Origin: Cellulomonas hominis
GTDB taxonomy: Bacteria > Actinomycetota > Actinomycetes > Actinomycetales > Cellulomonadaceae
NCBI RefSeq assembly: GCF_901521055.1
Contig: NZ_CABEGA010000062.1
Coordinates: 1-64,000, forward strand
Length of the DNA: 64,000 bases
Direction: 5' to 3'
Below the pieces are notes generated by a model. It was not told the origin of the DNA, did not search any database, and saw only the letters and a program-made list of their open reading frames with translations. Every line of letters starts with the position of its first letter. Within the stretch, counting starts at the first letter, position 1. The position numbers and the translations under genes are program-made. Positions 33,776 through 41,534 of the stretch are shown piece after piece.

Positions 33776-34264
33776 TCAGCCCGGGATGCCCTGGGCCTGG
33801 AGCCGCGCGGGATCCCCAGCGACGGAGACGACGCGGGTGTTGCGGCTCGTCAGGGGAGTGCCGTCGACGCCGACGGGCACAGCGGGAGCGACGGGGGCGC
33901 CCTGTGCGTCGACGAGCGTCGAGTGGGCCTCTCCCTCCGCGAAGGCGTGTCGCTCTCCCCAGTGGCGAAGCGCGAGGACGACGGGAAACAGGTCCTCGCC
34001 GGCTGCCGTGAGCTCGTAGTGCTTGCGCTTGCCGGAGGGCGCGTCGACCTGGTCGACGAGCCCGGCGGCCGACAGCTTGCGGAGCCGGTCGGTGAGGATG
34101 TTGCGCGCGATGCCGGTGCGCTTCTGGAAGTCGGTGAAGGTGCGCGCGCCGTCCATCGCGTCGCGGACGATCAGGATGCTCCACCGGTCGCCGACCACGT
34201 CGGCCGCCCGGGCGACGGGGCACTCCGGGTCCGTCCACCGCGCACTGCCGTTCGGCTCGGACAT
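33776..34264 (-). CDS. HxlR-family regulator
   Basis: Winged-helix regulator of 162 aa: CPVARAADVVGDRWSILIV is the family signature with the redox-relevant Cys; TFTDFQKRTGIARNILTDRL and KLSAAGLVDQVDAPSGKRKH carry the recognition helix and wing. Start ATG 34264. Divergent from an MFS exporter across repeats that contain GTTGCGA/TCGCAAC. Likely derepresses the exporter in response to a small molecule or oxidant. Confidence 0.92.
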   Translation of the reverse strand: MSEPNGSARWTDPECPVARAADVVGDRWSILIVRDAMDGARTFTDFQKRTGIARNILTDRLRKLSAAGLVDQVDAPSGKRKHYELTAAGEDLFPVVLALRHWGERHAFAEGEAHSTLVDAQGAPVAPAVPVGVDGTPLTSRNTRVVSVAGDPARLQAQGIPG

Positions 34265-34278
34265 GACGCCTCCCAAGA

Positions 34279-34339
34279 GTTGCGATTCGCAACCATCGTG
34301 CTCTACGGTCCATTGAGTATCGATTTGCAACCATTGTAG
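34279..34339. promoter_or_regulatory. HxlR operator region with palindrome and direct repeat
   Basis: GTTGCGA-T-TCGCAAC (34279-34293) is a 15-bp palindrome. ATTCGCAACCATCGTG (34285-34300) recurs as ATTTGCAACCATTGTA (34324-34339), 39 bp downstream, next to the MFS start. Two or more HxlR sites are implied. Confidence 0.75.
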
Positions 34340-34346
34340 GGGTGCC

Positions 34347-35537
34347 GTGACGCTCAGGACCAAGACACTGCTGGCCGTCATCTGCGCCGTCGCGGTGGCG
34401 GCCGTGTACGCGGCTCAGCCCATCCTCGCCGACATGGGCCGCGGCCTCGGCGTACCGACGGACGTGCTCGGCTGGCTCGTCGCCGCGGGGCAGGTCGGCT
34501 ACCTGGTGGGCCTGGTCCTCCTGGTGCCGCTCGGTGACCTCGTCGACCGCAGGCGTCTGATCGCGGTGCACCTGGTGGTGGTCGCCATCGGGCTGCTGAC
34601 GGTCGCGGCCGCCCCCGTCGCCTGGGTCGCCTTCGGTGGCCTGGCGCTGTCCGGCCTGTTCGCCGTGGTCGTGCAGACCACCGTCGCCTATGCCGCCGCC
34701 GCATCTGCGCCGGGCGAGCGCGGCCGCACGCTTGGTTTCGTGACGTCGGGAGTCGTCATCGGCATCCTCGGCTCCCGGCTGCTGGCCGGGGGAGTGGCGG
34801 ACCTGTGGGGGTGGCGCAGCGTCTACCTCACCCTGTCGGTGGTGGCGGCGTCGCTGGCAGTGGCCGCGCTCCTCCTGCTCCCTGCTGCCGAGCGGTCACC
34901 CTCGCGGCGGTACGCCGACCTGCTCCGGGAGGCCGGCCGGCTGTTCGTCGACCCGGCGTTCCTGAGCCGAGGACTGATCGCGTTCTTCCTCTTCGCCTCG
35001 TTCGGGACGCTGTGGAGCGGGATGGCCCTGCCGCTGTCCGGCGCACCGTGGCACCTGACCCAGGTGCAGATCGGCCTCTTCGGTCTCGCCGGCCTCGCGG
35101 GTGCCCTCGGTGCCAGCCGTGCCGGCCGGCGGGCGGACGCCGGGCAGGCGAACGCGGTCAGCGGCATCGCCCTGGCGGTCCTGCTCGCCTCGTGGATGCT
35201 GATCGGGCAGCTGCCCTGGACTCTGACCCTGTTGACGATCGGCGTGATCGCGCTCGACTTCGCGGTGCAGGCCGTCCACGTCGGCAACCAGCACCTCCTC
35301 GTGGCCCGGCACGCCGACCGCGTCTCCACGACGATCGGCGCCTACATGGTCTTCTACTCGCTCGGCTCGGCGACCGGCGCGGCGAGCACGACCGCGGTCT
35401 ACGGCGCGGCGGGGTGGGCCGGCTGTGCCCTTCTCGGCGCGGTGTTCGCCGGCGCGGGACTGCTCACCTGGGCGCTCGGCGTGCCTGCCGTGCGTGCCGC
35501 CCGGACAACTCACCCCCGAGCGACCGTCGGAGCGTGA
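34347..35537 (+). CDS. MFS transporter (AraJ/YnfM-like, 12 helices)
   Basis: Membrane protein of 396 aa: LLAVICAVAVAAVYAAQPIL is helix 1, with PLGDLVDRRRLIAVHLVVVA the loop 2-3 motif and a glycine-rich helix 5 (GVVIGILGSRLLAGGVADLWGWRSVY, split by the conserved DxWGWR). The second half has HVGNQHLLVARHADRVS and GSATGAASTTAVY. About 12 hydrophobic segments. GTG 34347 start. Divergent from HxlR and likely controlled by it. Exports an unknown compound. Confidence 0.92.
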   Translation: MTLRTKTLLAVICAVAVAAVYAAQPILADMGRGLGVPTDVLGWLVAAGQVGYLVGLVLLVPLGDLVDRRRLIAVHLVVVAIGLLTVAAAPVAWVAFGGLALSGLFAVVVQTTVAYAAAASAPGERGRTLGFVTSGVVIGILGSRLLAGGVADLWGWRSVYLTLSVVAASLAVAALLLLPAAERSPSRRYADLLREAGRLFVDPAFLSRGLIAFFLFASFGTLWSGMALPLSGAPWHLTQVQIGLFGLAGLAGALGASRAGRRADAGQANAVSGIALAVLLASWMLIGQLPWTLTLLTIGVIALDFAVQAVHVGNQHLLVARHADRVSTTIGAYMVFYSLGSATGAASTTAVYGAAGWAGCALLGAVFAGAGLLTWALGVPAVRAARTTHPRATVGA

Positions 35538-35630
35538 GCGTGGACCCCCGAAACCCGCCCGCTCGAGGATGATGACCGCAGATCGTCGCCGAGCCACCGG
35601 CCCGTCACCCCACCCAGCAGGAGCACCGGC

Positions 35631-36224
35631 ATGACCACCGTTCGCGGCGACACCACTCGCGGCCTGGACCACGCACTCACCACCGAGCGCCTCCGGCTGC
35701 GGCCGGCCACCGTCGAGGACGTCGACGCCACCTGGACCTTCCGGCAGCTCGAGACCGTCAACGAGTGGCTCACCGGCTGCCCGCCCGACCTCGACGGCTA
35801 CAGGGCGCTGTTCACCGACCCCGAACGGCTCGCGACCACCGTCGTCGTCGAGCTGCTCGACGGCACCGTCATCGGCGACTTCATGCTCCGCCGCGAGGAC
35901 GCCTGGGCCCAGCTCGAGGTCACCGACCGGGCGGCGGGCACCCAGGTCGAGCTCGGCTGGGTCCTCGACCCCCGCTACAGCGCCCGCGGGTACGCGACTG
36001 AAGCGGTCCGCGCGATCGTGAGCTACTGCTTCGCCACCCTCGGGGTCCGCCGTGTCGTCGCGAACTGCTTCCTCGACAACGAGGCCTCCTGGCGGCTGAT
36101 GGAGCGCGTGGGGATGCGTCGGGAGACCCACGCGGTCCGTGACGCGCTGCACCGCTCCGGCCAGTGGCTCGACAGCGTCGCCTACGCGCTGCTCGCCGAC
36201 GAGTGGGATCCGACAGGCCCTTGA
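35631..36224 (+). CDS. GNAT-family N-acetyltransferase (RimJ/RimL-like)
   Basis: Enzyme of 197 aa: LTTERLRLRPATVEDVDATW is the RimJ/RimL opening, VELGWVLDPRYSARGYATEA contains the acetyl-CoA binding RGYATEA motif A, and VVANCFLDNEASWRLMERVG-M is motif B with the N-x-x-S-W-R pattern. ATG 35631 with GGAG-containing leader. Acetylates an amine, possibly a protein N-terminus or a small molecule; substrate unknown. Stands alone. Confidence 0.92.
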   Translation: MTTVRGDTTRGLDHALTTERLRLRPATVEDVDATWTFRQLETVNEWLTGCPPDLDGYRALFTDPERLATTVVVELLDGTVIGDFMLRREDAWAQLEVTDRAAGTQVELGWVLDPRYSARGYATEAVRAIVSYCFATLGVRRVVANCFLDNEASWRLMERVGMRRETHAVRDALHRSGQWLDSVAYALLADEWDPTGP

Positions 36225-36317
36225 CCGTCGAGCGACTCGAACGTCTACCGCCGGCGTCCCACGACCACTACTGGCACCTCTGGGTACCCCGTGTGGTCGT
36301 CCTCGCGTCGGCGGCCG

Positions 36318-37526
36318 TCAGGGGGTCGCGTCGCGCTGTCCGCACGCCGCGACGTCCGGTGCCTGCCGCACCCAGTCCGGCAGGTCGGCGCGGAACGCCG
36401 CGGCCACGTCGGGGTCTCCGCTGAGCGACCAGCGCACGTCGCCACCGACCTCCACCTCGTACTTGTCCCAGTCGAACCAGTCGACCAGCCGCAGCGTGGG
36501 CACCCGCTCGCGCACGTCCTCCGACAGGATCTGGCGCCACCACGCCTGCTTGATCGCCATCGCGGTAGCGGCGTCGGCACCGGCGGTGACGAACGCCGCG
36601 GTCTCGGGAATCGCCAGAGGCTTGCCGCGGGCCTGCGCGTAGTCGGCCGCGAAGTCCGGCACCGCGGACTCGTCGCCCGCCGCACCGACGTAGGAGCCGG
36701 TCAGCTGGTCGACGAACTTGTCCGGCTCCGGCACCTCGTCCTCGCCCCAGGGGTACGCGTCGCCCCAGTGGTAGAGCGACATCCCGACCCAGTCCACCGC
36801 GTCGTCGCCGGGGTAGTAGGGGGCGTAGGGGTCGTCGACCGCGGTCACCGCACCGTCGCCGTCGGTGTCGAGCACCACGTGGTCGGCTGTCCCCGGCTCG
36901 ACCTTGTACTGCCCATCGGGGAACGGGTACCCGCCGCCGTAGTTCGGCGCCCACAGGGTCTCGGTACCGGGTGCACCTTCGTGCACGGCGGCGGCCACCC
37001 GGCGGAACGTCTCGACGTAGGCAGTCGGCTGCTGCCCCCACGCGTACCAGGAGCCGTTCATCTCGTGGGCGAAGCGCAGCAGCACCGGGACGCCCGACTC
37101 GTTGATCTCCACGAGCAGGTCGACGAGGTCCGCGACGACCGCGTCCGTGACGGCGCCCAGCCCGTCGGCGGGCTCGAGCGTCAGCACCAGCACGCCGCCC
37201 GGCCCGGCCACCTGCTCGGCGGCGGCCCGCACGTTCGCGACGTCGGTCTCGTCGAGCGGCACCGTGCTGAAGGACACCGCGGCCGCCGGTTCGATCCCGG
37301 TCCTCTCCGTGAACTCCGTCAGCGTCTCGCTGCCCCAGTCGGGGTTGACGCCGACCGCCACGCCGTCGACGGGCAACGCCTGCGAGGGGAGCGCGGCGGC
37401 GCACCGCTCCGCCGCGGGCGTCGGCGACGGAGCGTCGCCCGGGCCGGGGGAGCACGCCGTGACGAGGGCCGCGGCACCCAGGCCGGCGAGCACGGCGCTG
37501 GTCGCGGTGCGGGTACGACGGGTCAC
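36318..37526 (-). CDS. Lipoprotein with GH26-type glycoside hydrolase domain
   Basis: Lipid-anchored enzyme of 402 aa. The signal (residues about 1-22, SAVLAGLGAAALVTAC) ends in a VTAC lipobox. The barrel contains VPVLLRFAHEMNGSWYAWGQ, the GH26 acid/base region (HEMNG), then ETLWAPNYGGGYPF, VDWVGMSLYHWGD and PLAIPETAAF, whose Glu is in nucleophile position. It may hydrolyse mannan or another beta-glycan at the cell surface. GTG 37526 has GGAG nine bases upstream. The family tie rests on these motifs; substrate specificity is inferred. Confidence 0.85.
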   Translation of the reverse strand: MTRRTRTATSAVLAGLGAAALVTACSPGPGDAPSPTPAAERCAAALPSQALPVDGVAVGVNPDWGSETLTEFTERTGIEPAAAVSFSTVPLDETDVANVRAAAEQVAGPGGVLVLTLEPADGLGAVTDAVVADLVDLLVEINESGVPVLLRFAHEMNGSWYAWGQQPTAYVETFRRVAAAVHEGAPGTETLWAPNYGGGYPFPDGQYKVEPGTADHVVLDTDGDGAVTAVDDPYAPYYPGDDAVDWVGMSLYHWGDAYPWGEDEVPEPDKFVDQLTGSYVGAAGDESAVPDFAADYAQARGKPLAIPETAAFVTAGADAATAMAIKQAWWRQILSEDVRERVPTLRLVDWFDWDKYEVEVGGDVRWSLSGDPDVAAAFRADLPDWVRQAPDVAACGQRDATP

Positions 37527-37752
37527 AGAACCAGCTCCTCGCGAGGGACGGGACAACCCCCCGATCGTCACCCGCTGCGCGCGACCGCGCGAGATGGGGC
37601 GGCGGCCGCTCCGGCGTCGGCCGTCGCTGAACCCGCGGCCCCCGCCCGGGGAGGGTGGCGCCGTCGGCGTGGTCCATCAGGTGCGGTACGCAGTCCGATC
37701 TGACATAACGTCCATTATCGGCGTTCGCTCGGGATGAGTCCGAGGTCCGGAG
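37527..37752. other. Intergenic region upstream of GH26 lipoprotein
   Basis: 226-bp gap. It holds a weak AT-rich palindrome ATAA-CGTCCA-TTAT (37705-37718), the only AT-rich spot, which could bind a regulator or be part of the GH26 promoter. No gene seen. Confidence 0.5.
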
Positions 37753-38271
37753 TCAGCTCTCGTCGGCCCCAGCGGCAGCCTTGCGCCGGCGCGACGCCGC
37801 CGACCGCGGCGGGGTGCGGCGCATGTGGTCCCGCGCGCGCCCGAGGATGTCGGTGAGCGTCTCGATGTCCTCGCGCGTCAGCGGCGCGAGCAGCAGGTCG
37901 TCGACGACGGCCACGTGGCCCGGCATGACGCCGGCGAGGACCGCGCGACCCTCGTCGGTGATGCTGACGGTGACGCTGCGCTCGTCGTCGAGCGCCGGCG
38001 CGCGGACGACGAGGCCGCGCTTCTCGAGCGCCTGCGCCTGGTAGGTCAGCCCGCTGCGGCTGTAGACGACGCCGTCGGCCAGGTCCGTCATCCGCCGGCT
38101 GCCCTGCGGCGCGTCACCCAGCGTGGCCAGCAGCTGGAACTGCACGTAGCTCAGCGCTCCGGCCTCCTGCAGCTGCTGCTCGACGGTGTGCCTGAGCAGG
38201 CTGCTCGCCTCGATGAGCGCGAAGTACGCGCCGAGCTCGGTGGCATCCAGGGACCGCGGGGTCGACGTCAT
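37753..38271 (-). CDS. MarR-family regulator
   Basis: Regulator of 172 aa: SYVQFQLLATLGDAPQGSRR, DLADGVVYSRSGLTYQAQAL (recognition helix), RGLVVRAPALDDERSVTVSI (wing with the DDxR motif), ending in an Arg/Lys-rich tail. ATG 38271 start. Divergent from a quinone oxidoreductase; three TGCTTCG-type sites between them suggest co-regulation of both. Confidence 0.92.
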   Translation of the reverse strand: MTSTPRSLDATELGAYFALIEASSLLRHTVEQQLQEAGALSYVQFQLLATLGDAPQGSRRMTDLADGVVYSRSGLTYQAQALEKRGLVVRAPALDDERSVTVSITDEGRAVLAGVMPGHVAVVDDLLLAPLTREDIETLTDILGRARDHMRRTPPRSAASRRRKAAAGADES

Positions 38272-38287
38272 GTCGTGAGTGTACCGG

Positions 38288-38363
38288 TGCTTCGAACCCG
38301 TAGTACTTGCTTCTGATTCGAAGCAGTACTAGCGTCACCGGTACTTGCTTCGAAACCGAAGCA
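38288..38363. promoter_or_regulatory. MarR operator cluster (three TGCTTCG sites)
   Basis: TGCTTCG half-site (38288-38294), TGCTTC-N6-GAAGCA (38308-38325) and TGCTTCG-N4-CGAAGCA (38346-38363, perfect 7-bp arms). The last lies 21 bp upstream of the oxidoreductase start. Confidence 0.82.
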
Positions 38364-38384
38364 CATCGCGGACGGAGAACGACC

Positions 38385-39323
38385 ATGAAGGCAGTGCGCT
38401 TCCACCAGACCGGTGGCCCCGAGGTCCTGCGCTACGAGGACGCCCCCCAGCCCGTGCCCGGCGCCGGGCAGGTGCGCGTCCGGGTCGCCGGCTCGGCGTT
38501 CAACCCCGCCGACGGCGGGATGCGCGGCGGGTTCCTGCCCATCCCGGTCACGCTCCCCCACATCCCCGGCTACGACGTCTCCGGCACGGTCGACGCGCTC
38601 GGCGAGGGGGTCGACGGCCTCGCGGTCGGCGACGCCGTCGTGGGGTTCCTCCCCATGGCGACGGACGGCTCGGCCGCCGAGTACGTCGTGGCGCCTGCCG
38701 ACGCGCTGGTGCCGGCCCCGACCCGCATCCCCCTGGCCGACGCGGCCGGGATGCCGTCCGTCGGGCTCACCGCCTGGCAGGCGCTGTTCGAGGCCGGCGG
38801 GCTGGAGGCAGGGCAGCGACTGCTCGTCAACGGTGCCGGCGGCCCCGTGGGCGGGTACGCCGTGCAGCTCGCGAAGCGAGCCGGTGCCCAGGTCGTCGCC
38901 ACCGCGAGCCCGCGCAGCTGGGACAGCGTGCGCGCCGCGGGCGCCGACGAGATCGTCGACCACACCACGACCTCGCTCCTCGACGCGGTGGCCGAGCCGG
39001 TCGACGTCCTGCTCAACCTCGCACCCATCACCGCGGAGGACTTCACCGCCCTCGTCGCGCGGGTGCGGGACGGCGGCGCGGTCGTGTCCACGACGCCGAT
39101 GGTCCCCACGCCCGGCGACGAGGAGCGCGGGGTGCGCGCCGCGACGGTCTTCGTGCACCCGGACGCGGACGTGCTGTCCCGGCTCGTCGCCCTCGTGGAC
39201 AGCGGGGAGCTGCGCGTCGAGATCGCCAGCAGGGTGCCGCTCAGCGAGGTCCCCGCGCTCCACGAGCTGGCGGAAGCCGGTCAGGTGCACGGCAAGGTCG
39301 TGATCCTCCCGCCGGCCGCGTGA
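38385..39323 (+). CDS. Quinone oxidoreductase-like NADP-dependent zinc-independent MDR enzyme
   Basis: Medium-chain dehydrogenase/reductase of 312 aa, quinone oxidoreductase type: MKAVRFHQTGGPEVLRYEDA, then GYDVSGTVDALGEGVDGLAV, the NADP-binding GAGGPVGGYAVQLAKR (in place of GxGxxG) and a closing LSEVPALHELAEAGQVHGK. It lacks the structural zinc cysteines. ATG 38385 is preceded by GGAGAAC. Divergent MarR and operators at 38288-38363 imply induction by quinones or other electrophiles (inference). Confidence 0.93.
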   Translation: MKAVRFHQTGGPEVLRYEDAPQPVPGAGQVRVRVAGSAFNPADGGMRGGFLPIPVTLPHIPGYDVSGTVDALGEGVDGLAVGDAVVGFLPMATDGSAAEYVVAPADALVPAPTRIPLADAAGMPSVGLTAWQALFEAGGLEAGQRLLVNGAGGPVGGYAVQLAKRAGAQVVATASPRSWDSVRAAGADEIVDHTTTSLLDAVAEPVDVLLNLAPITAEDFTALVARVRDGGAVVSTTPMVPTPGDEERGVRAATVFVHPDADVLSRLVALVDSGELRVEIASRVPLSEVPALHELAEAGQVHGKVVILPPAA

Positions 39324-39376
39324 CCACGGCGGGCGGTCCCAGGACGCCGCCAGGTGAGAGGCGGAGGCCCCGCTCC

Positions 39377-39712
39377 TCACCCGGCGGCGACCGACGCGCC
39401 CGGCTCCCGCGCCGCACCCTTCAGCTCGACGAACACGACGTGCGTGTCGGTGTCGCCGATGTTCTCGCCGGCGTGCTCCTGCGCCGGCAGCCACAGGGTG
39501 CTGCCGGCCTCCACCGCCACGTCACGAGAGCCACCGCCGGGCGCGTGCAGGCGTCGCCGGAAGGTGCTGAGCGCGTACATCACGCTGTCGGGGTGCTCGT
39601 GCGGATGGGTCCGGACGCCGGGCTGGTCGCGGTACTCGAGCACCCGCACCTGCTCGTTCTCGAAGACGACCACGTAGTGGTCCGGGTCGGTCGCACAGGG
39701 ATCGAGACCCAC
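39377..39712 (-). CDS. Cupin-domain protein
   Basis: Protein of 111 aa with one cupin barrel: VVVFENEQVRVLEYRDQPGV, then HPHEHPDSVMYALSTF holding His-x-His-x-H for metal binding and TLWLPAQEHAGENIGDT with a Glu/His pair for the second motif. GTG 39712 is preferred over GTG 39715 because GGAGG sits six bases upstream of it. It is convergent with the quinone oxidoreductase gene. Function unknown; small stress-related cupins are common in actinobacteria. Confidence 0.83.
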   Translation of the reverse strand: MGLDPCATDPDHYVVVFENEQVRVLEYRDQPGVRTHPHEHPDSVMYALSTFRRRLHAPGGGSRDVAVEAGSTLWLPAQEHAGENIGDTDTHVVFVELKGAAREPGASVAAG

Positions 39713-39806
39713 CACGCACCTCCGTCGGCAGCACAGCCTGGGTCGAGCATGGCAGTGCGCCCGCCCGTTGACCAGGCCTCCCCCGCAGGAGCCGGCGTAC
39801 TCGGTG

Positions 39807-40511
39807 TCAGGCCCGGCGGTGGAACCGGAAGTGCGCGTGGTGCAGCGTGGCGCCCCGCAGCGTCGCGTACGCCCAGAACCCCAGGTCGTCCCGGTACACG
39901 ACCCGGTCGCCGTGCACCCAGAAGGACCCCTGGTAGGCGTGCCGCCGCCCGCCGCGGGTCTCGTCGTACCGGCCGTCGGCGCCGAGCTCCTGGAGGACGT
40001 CGGCCCGGTCGTCGTACCAGGCGCCGACGAGCGGGCTCTCGACGGATCGGGCCGCCCGCACCGCCGCACTCCGCCGCGTCCGCCCGCGGTCACCCCCTGG
40101 ACGGCTGGGCGCGCCGTCGACCCACAGCGTCGCCTCGTCGTCGTACCAGACGACCTCCTCGAGCGGGCCGGGCCGCGTGGCCCGCGTCGGCAGCACGCCG
40201 AACGTCGCCGGGCTGCCGGGTGCCAGCGCGCCCACGCGGCGCGAGGCCGGTGCGGCGGCGGGCACCAGGGTCGTGCCCGCGCAGTCGACGACCCGGGCGC
40301 CCCGGCCGGCGGCGGCGACGAGGTCGTGACCGACCGCGGTCACGACGCCGTCCTCGATGAGCACGTCACCGACGGCCAGGTCGCCGACGACGTCGTCGAG
40401 CGTCCGGACCAGCGCACCGGTGAGGACGACGCGGGCAGCGTGCCCACCCCCGGCCGACGCGCGACCGGCGTCCTCCGCCGCCGCACCGTCGAGGTCGTCC
40501 TGCCGTGCCAT
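39807..40511 (-). CDS. Barrel-less amidohydrolase remnant fused to an Atu4866-type domain
   Basis: Protein of 234 aa. Residues about 26-85 look like the amidohydrolase beta-sandwich (VVLTGALVRTLDDVVGDLAV, GDVLIEDGVVTAVGHDLVAA, VVDCAGTTLVPA) and join directly to the C-terminal sandwich element RRVGALAPGSPATFGVL, so the whole metal-binding barrel with HxH is missing. The last 85 residues (LVGAWYDDRADVLQELGADG, RYDETRGGRRHAYQGSFWVH, FWAYATLRGATLHHAHFRF) match the Atu4866 domain. ATG 40511 has a GGAGGAGAGG leader, so it is translated. It cannot be a hydrolase; a binding role is inferred. Confidence 0.75.
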   Translation of the reverse strand: MARQDDLDGAAAEDAGRASAGGGHAARVVLTGALVRTLDDVVGDLAVGDVLIEDGVVTAVGHDLVAAAGRGARVVDCAGTTLVPAAAPASRRVGALAPGSPATFGVLPTRATRPGPLEEVVWYDDEATLWVDGAPSRPGGDRGRTRRSAAVRAARSVESPLVGAWYDDRADVLQELGADGRYDETRGGRRHAYQGSFWVHGDRVVYRDDLGFWAYATLRGATLHHAHFRFHRRA

Positions 40512-40706
40512 CGCGTTCCTCTCCTCCGGACCCGGGGCCGGCCAGCCCGGCCGCTCCCCCGCGGTCACCGTCGCCCCGCGACGCCCTGCCAACCAGGCCG
40601 TGACGCACCCAGGCACGCCCGCCCGCGGCTCGGTTTCCTGGTGGTGCGGGGCCCACCCGCCCCCACACCGACGACGCAGAACCCCCCAGACAGGAGGTCG
40701 CGATCC

Positions 40707-41534
40707 ATGGACCGCACGGGCACCCCGCTCCCCACGAGGACGGTCGTGGTCACCGGCGCCGGCAGCGGCATCGGCCGGGCCTGCGCCCGCCTGCTCGTCG
40801 AGCGGGGCGACGCGGTGGGCCTGGTCGACCGCGACCGCCGCGCCCTTCGGGAGGTGGCCGACGAGCTGGCCCACGCCGGAGAGCGGGTGGCGACCGCGGA
40901 GGTCGACGTCGCGGACGGGTTCGCGCTCCGCGAGGCCCGCGACGAACTCGCGGAGCGGCTGCCCGGGCCCGTCGACGCGGTCGTGGCCGGGGCCGGGACC
41001 ATGGCGGGCGGCGCGTTCGCCGCGGGCGTGCCGGGCGAGTGGGCGGACATGATCGACTCCAACCTCACCGGGATGCTCCAGACCGCGCAGACCTTCGTGC
41101 GTGACCTCGCGCTCGCGGCCGCCGAGGGGCGCAGCGACCTGGTCGTGGTGGGCGCCATCGCCGGCACCGCGGGCTTCCCCCGGTTCGCGGTGTACTCGGC
41201 GGTCGAGGCGGCCGTCGGCCAGCTCGCCCGGACGCTGCGCGCCGAGCTCGGCGTCCAGGGGATCCGCGTGCACCAGGTGCAGCCCGGGGTCACGGGAACC
41301 CGGCTCGGGTCGGCGATGAGCGACCGTGCGGCGCGCAGGGAGTGGAGCGCCCTGCACCGCGACGTCCCCCCGGTCGACCCCACGGCCGTGGCCAGGGCGG
41401 TCCTGTTCGGGCTGGACCAGCCGCCGCACGTGACGGTCACCGACATGGTGGTCCTGCCCACCCGGCAGGACGCGGCGCTGCCCACGGTGCAGGGCACGCC
41501 CGAGCCCGCGCACCGGCGTTGGAGCCTGCGGTGA
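40707..41534 (+). CDS. SDR-family protein lacking catalytic Lys and Ser
   Basis: Short-chain dehydrogenase fold of 275 aa. The cofactor motif VTGAGSGIGRACARLLVERG is intact. In place of Ser-Tyr-x3-Lys it has Ala150, Tyr163 and Glu167 (VVVGAIAG and VYSAVEAA), so classical SDR chemistry is not possible. It ends VTVTDMVVLPTRQDA, close to its two paralogs at 43480 and 45988. ATG 40707 with CAGGAGG. Overlaps NhaA (GTGA). It may bind NAD(P) as a sensor or scaffold, which is inference. Confidence 0.88.
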   Translation: MDRTGTPLPTRTVVVTGAGSGIGRACARLLVERGDAVGLVDRDRRALREVADELAHAGERVATAEVDVADGFALREARDELAERLPGPVDAVVAGAGTMAGGAFAAGVPGEWADMIDSNLTGMLQTAQTFVRDLALAAAEGRSDLVVVGAIAGTAGFPRFAVYSAVEAAVGQLARTLRAELGVQGIRVHQVQPGVTGTRLGSAMSDRAARREWSALHRDVPPVDPTAVARAVLFGLDQPPHVTVTDMVVLPTRQDAALPTVQGTPEPAHRRWSLR

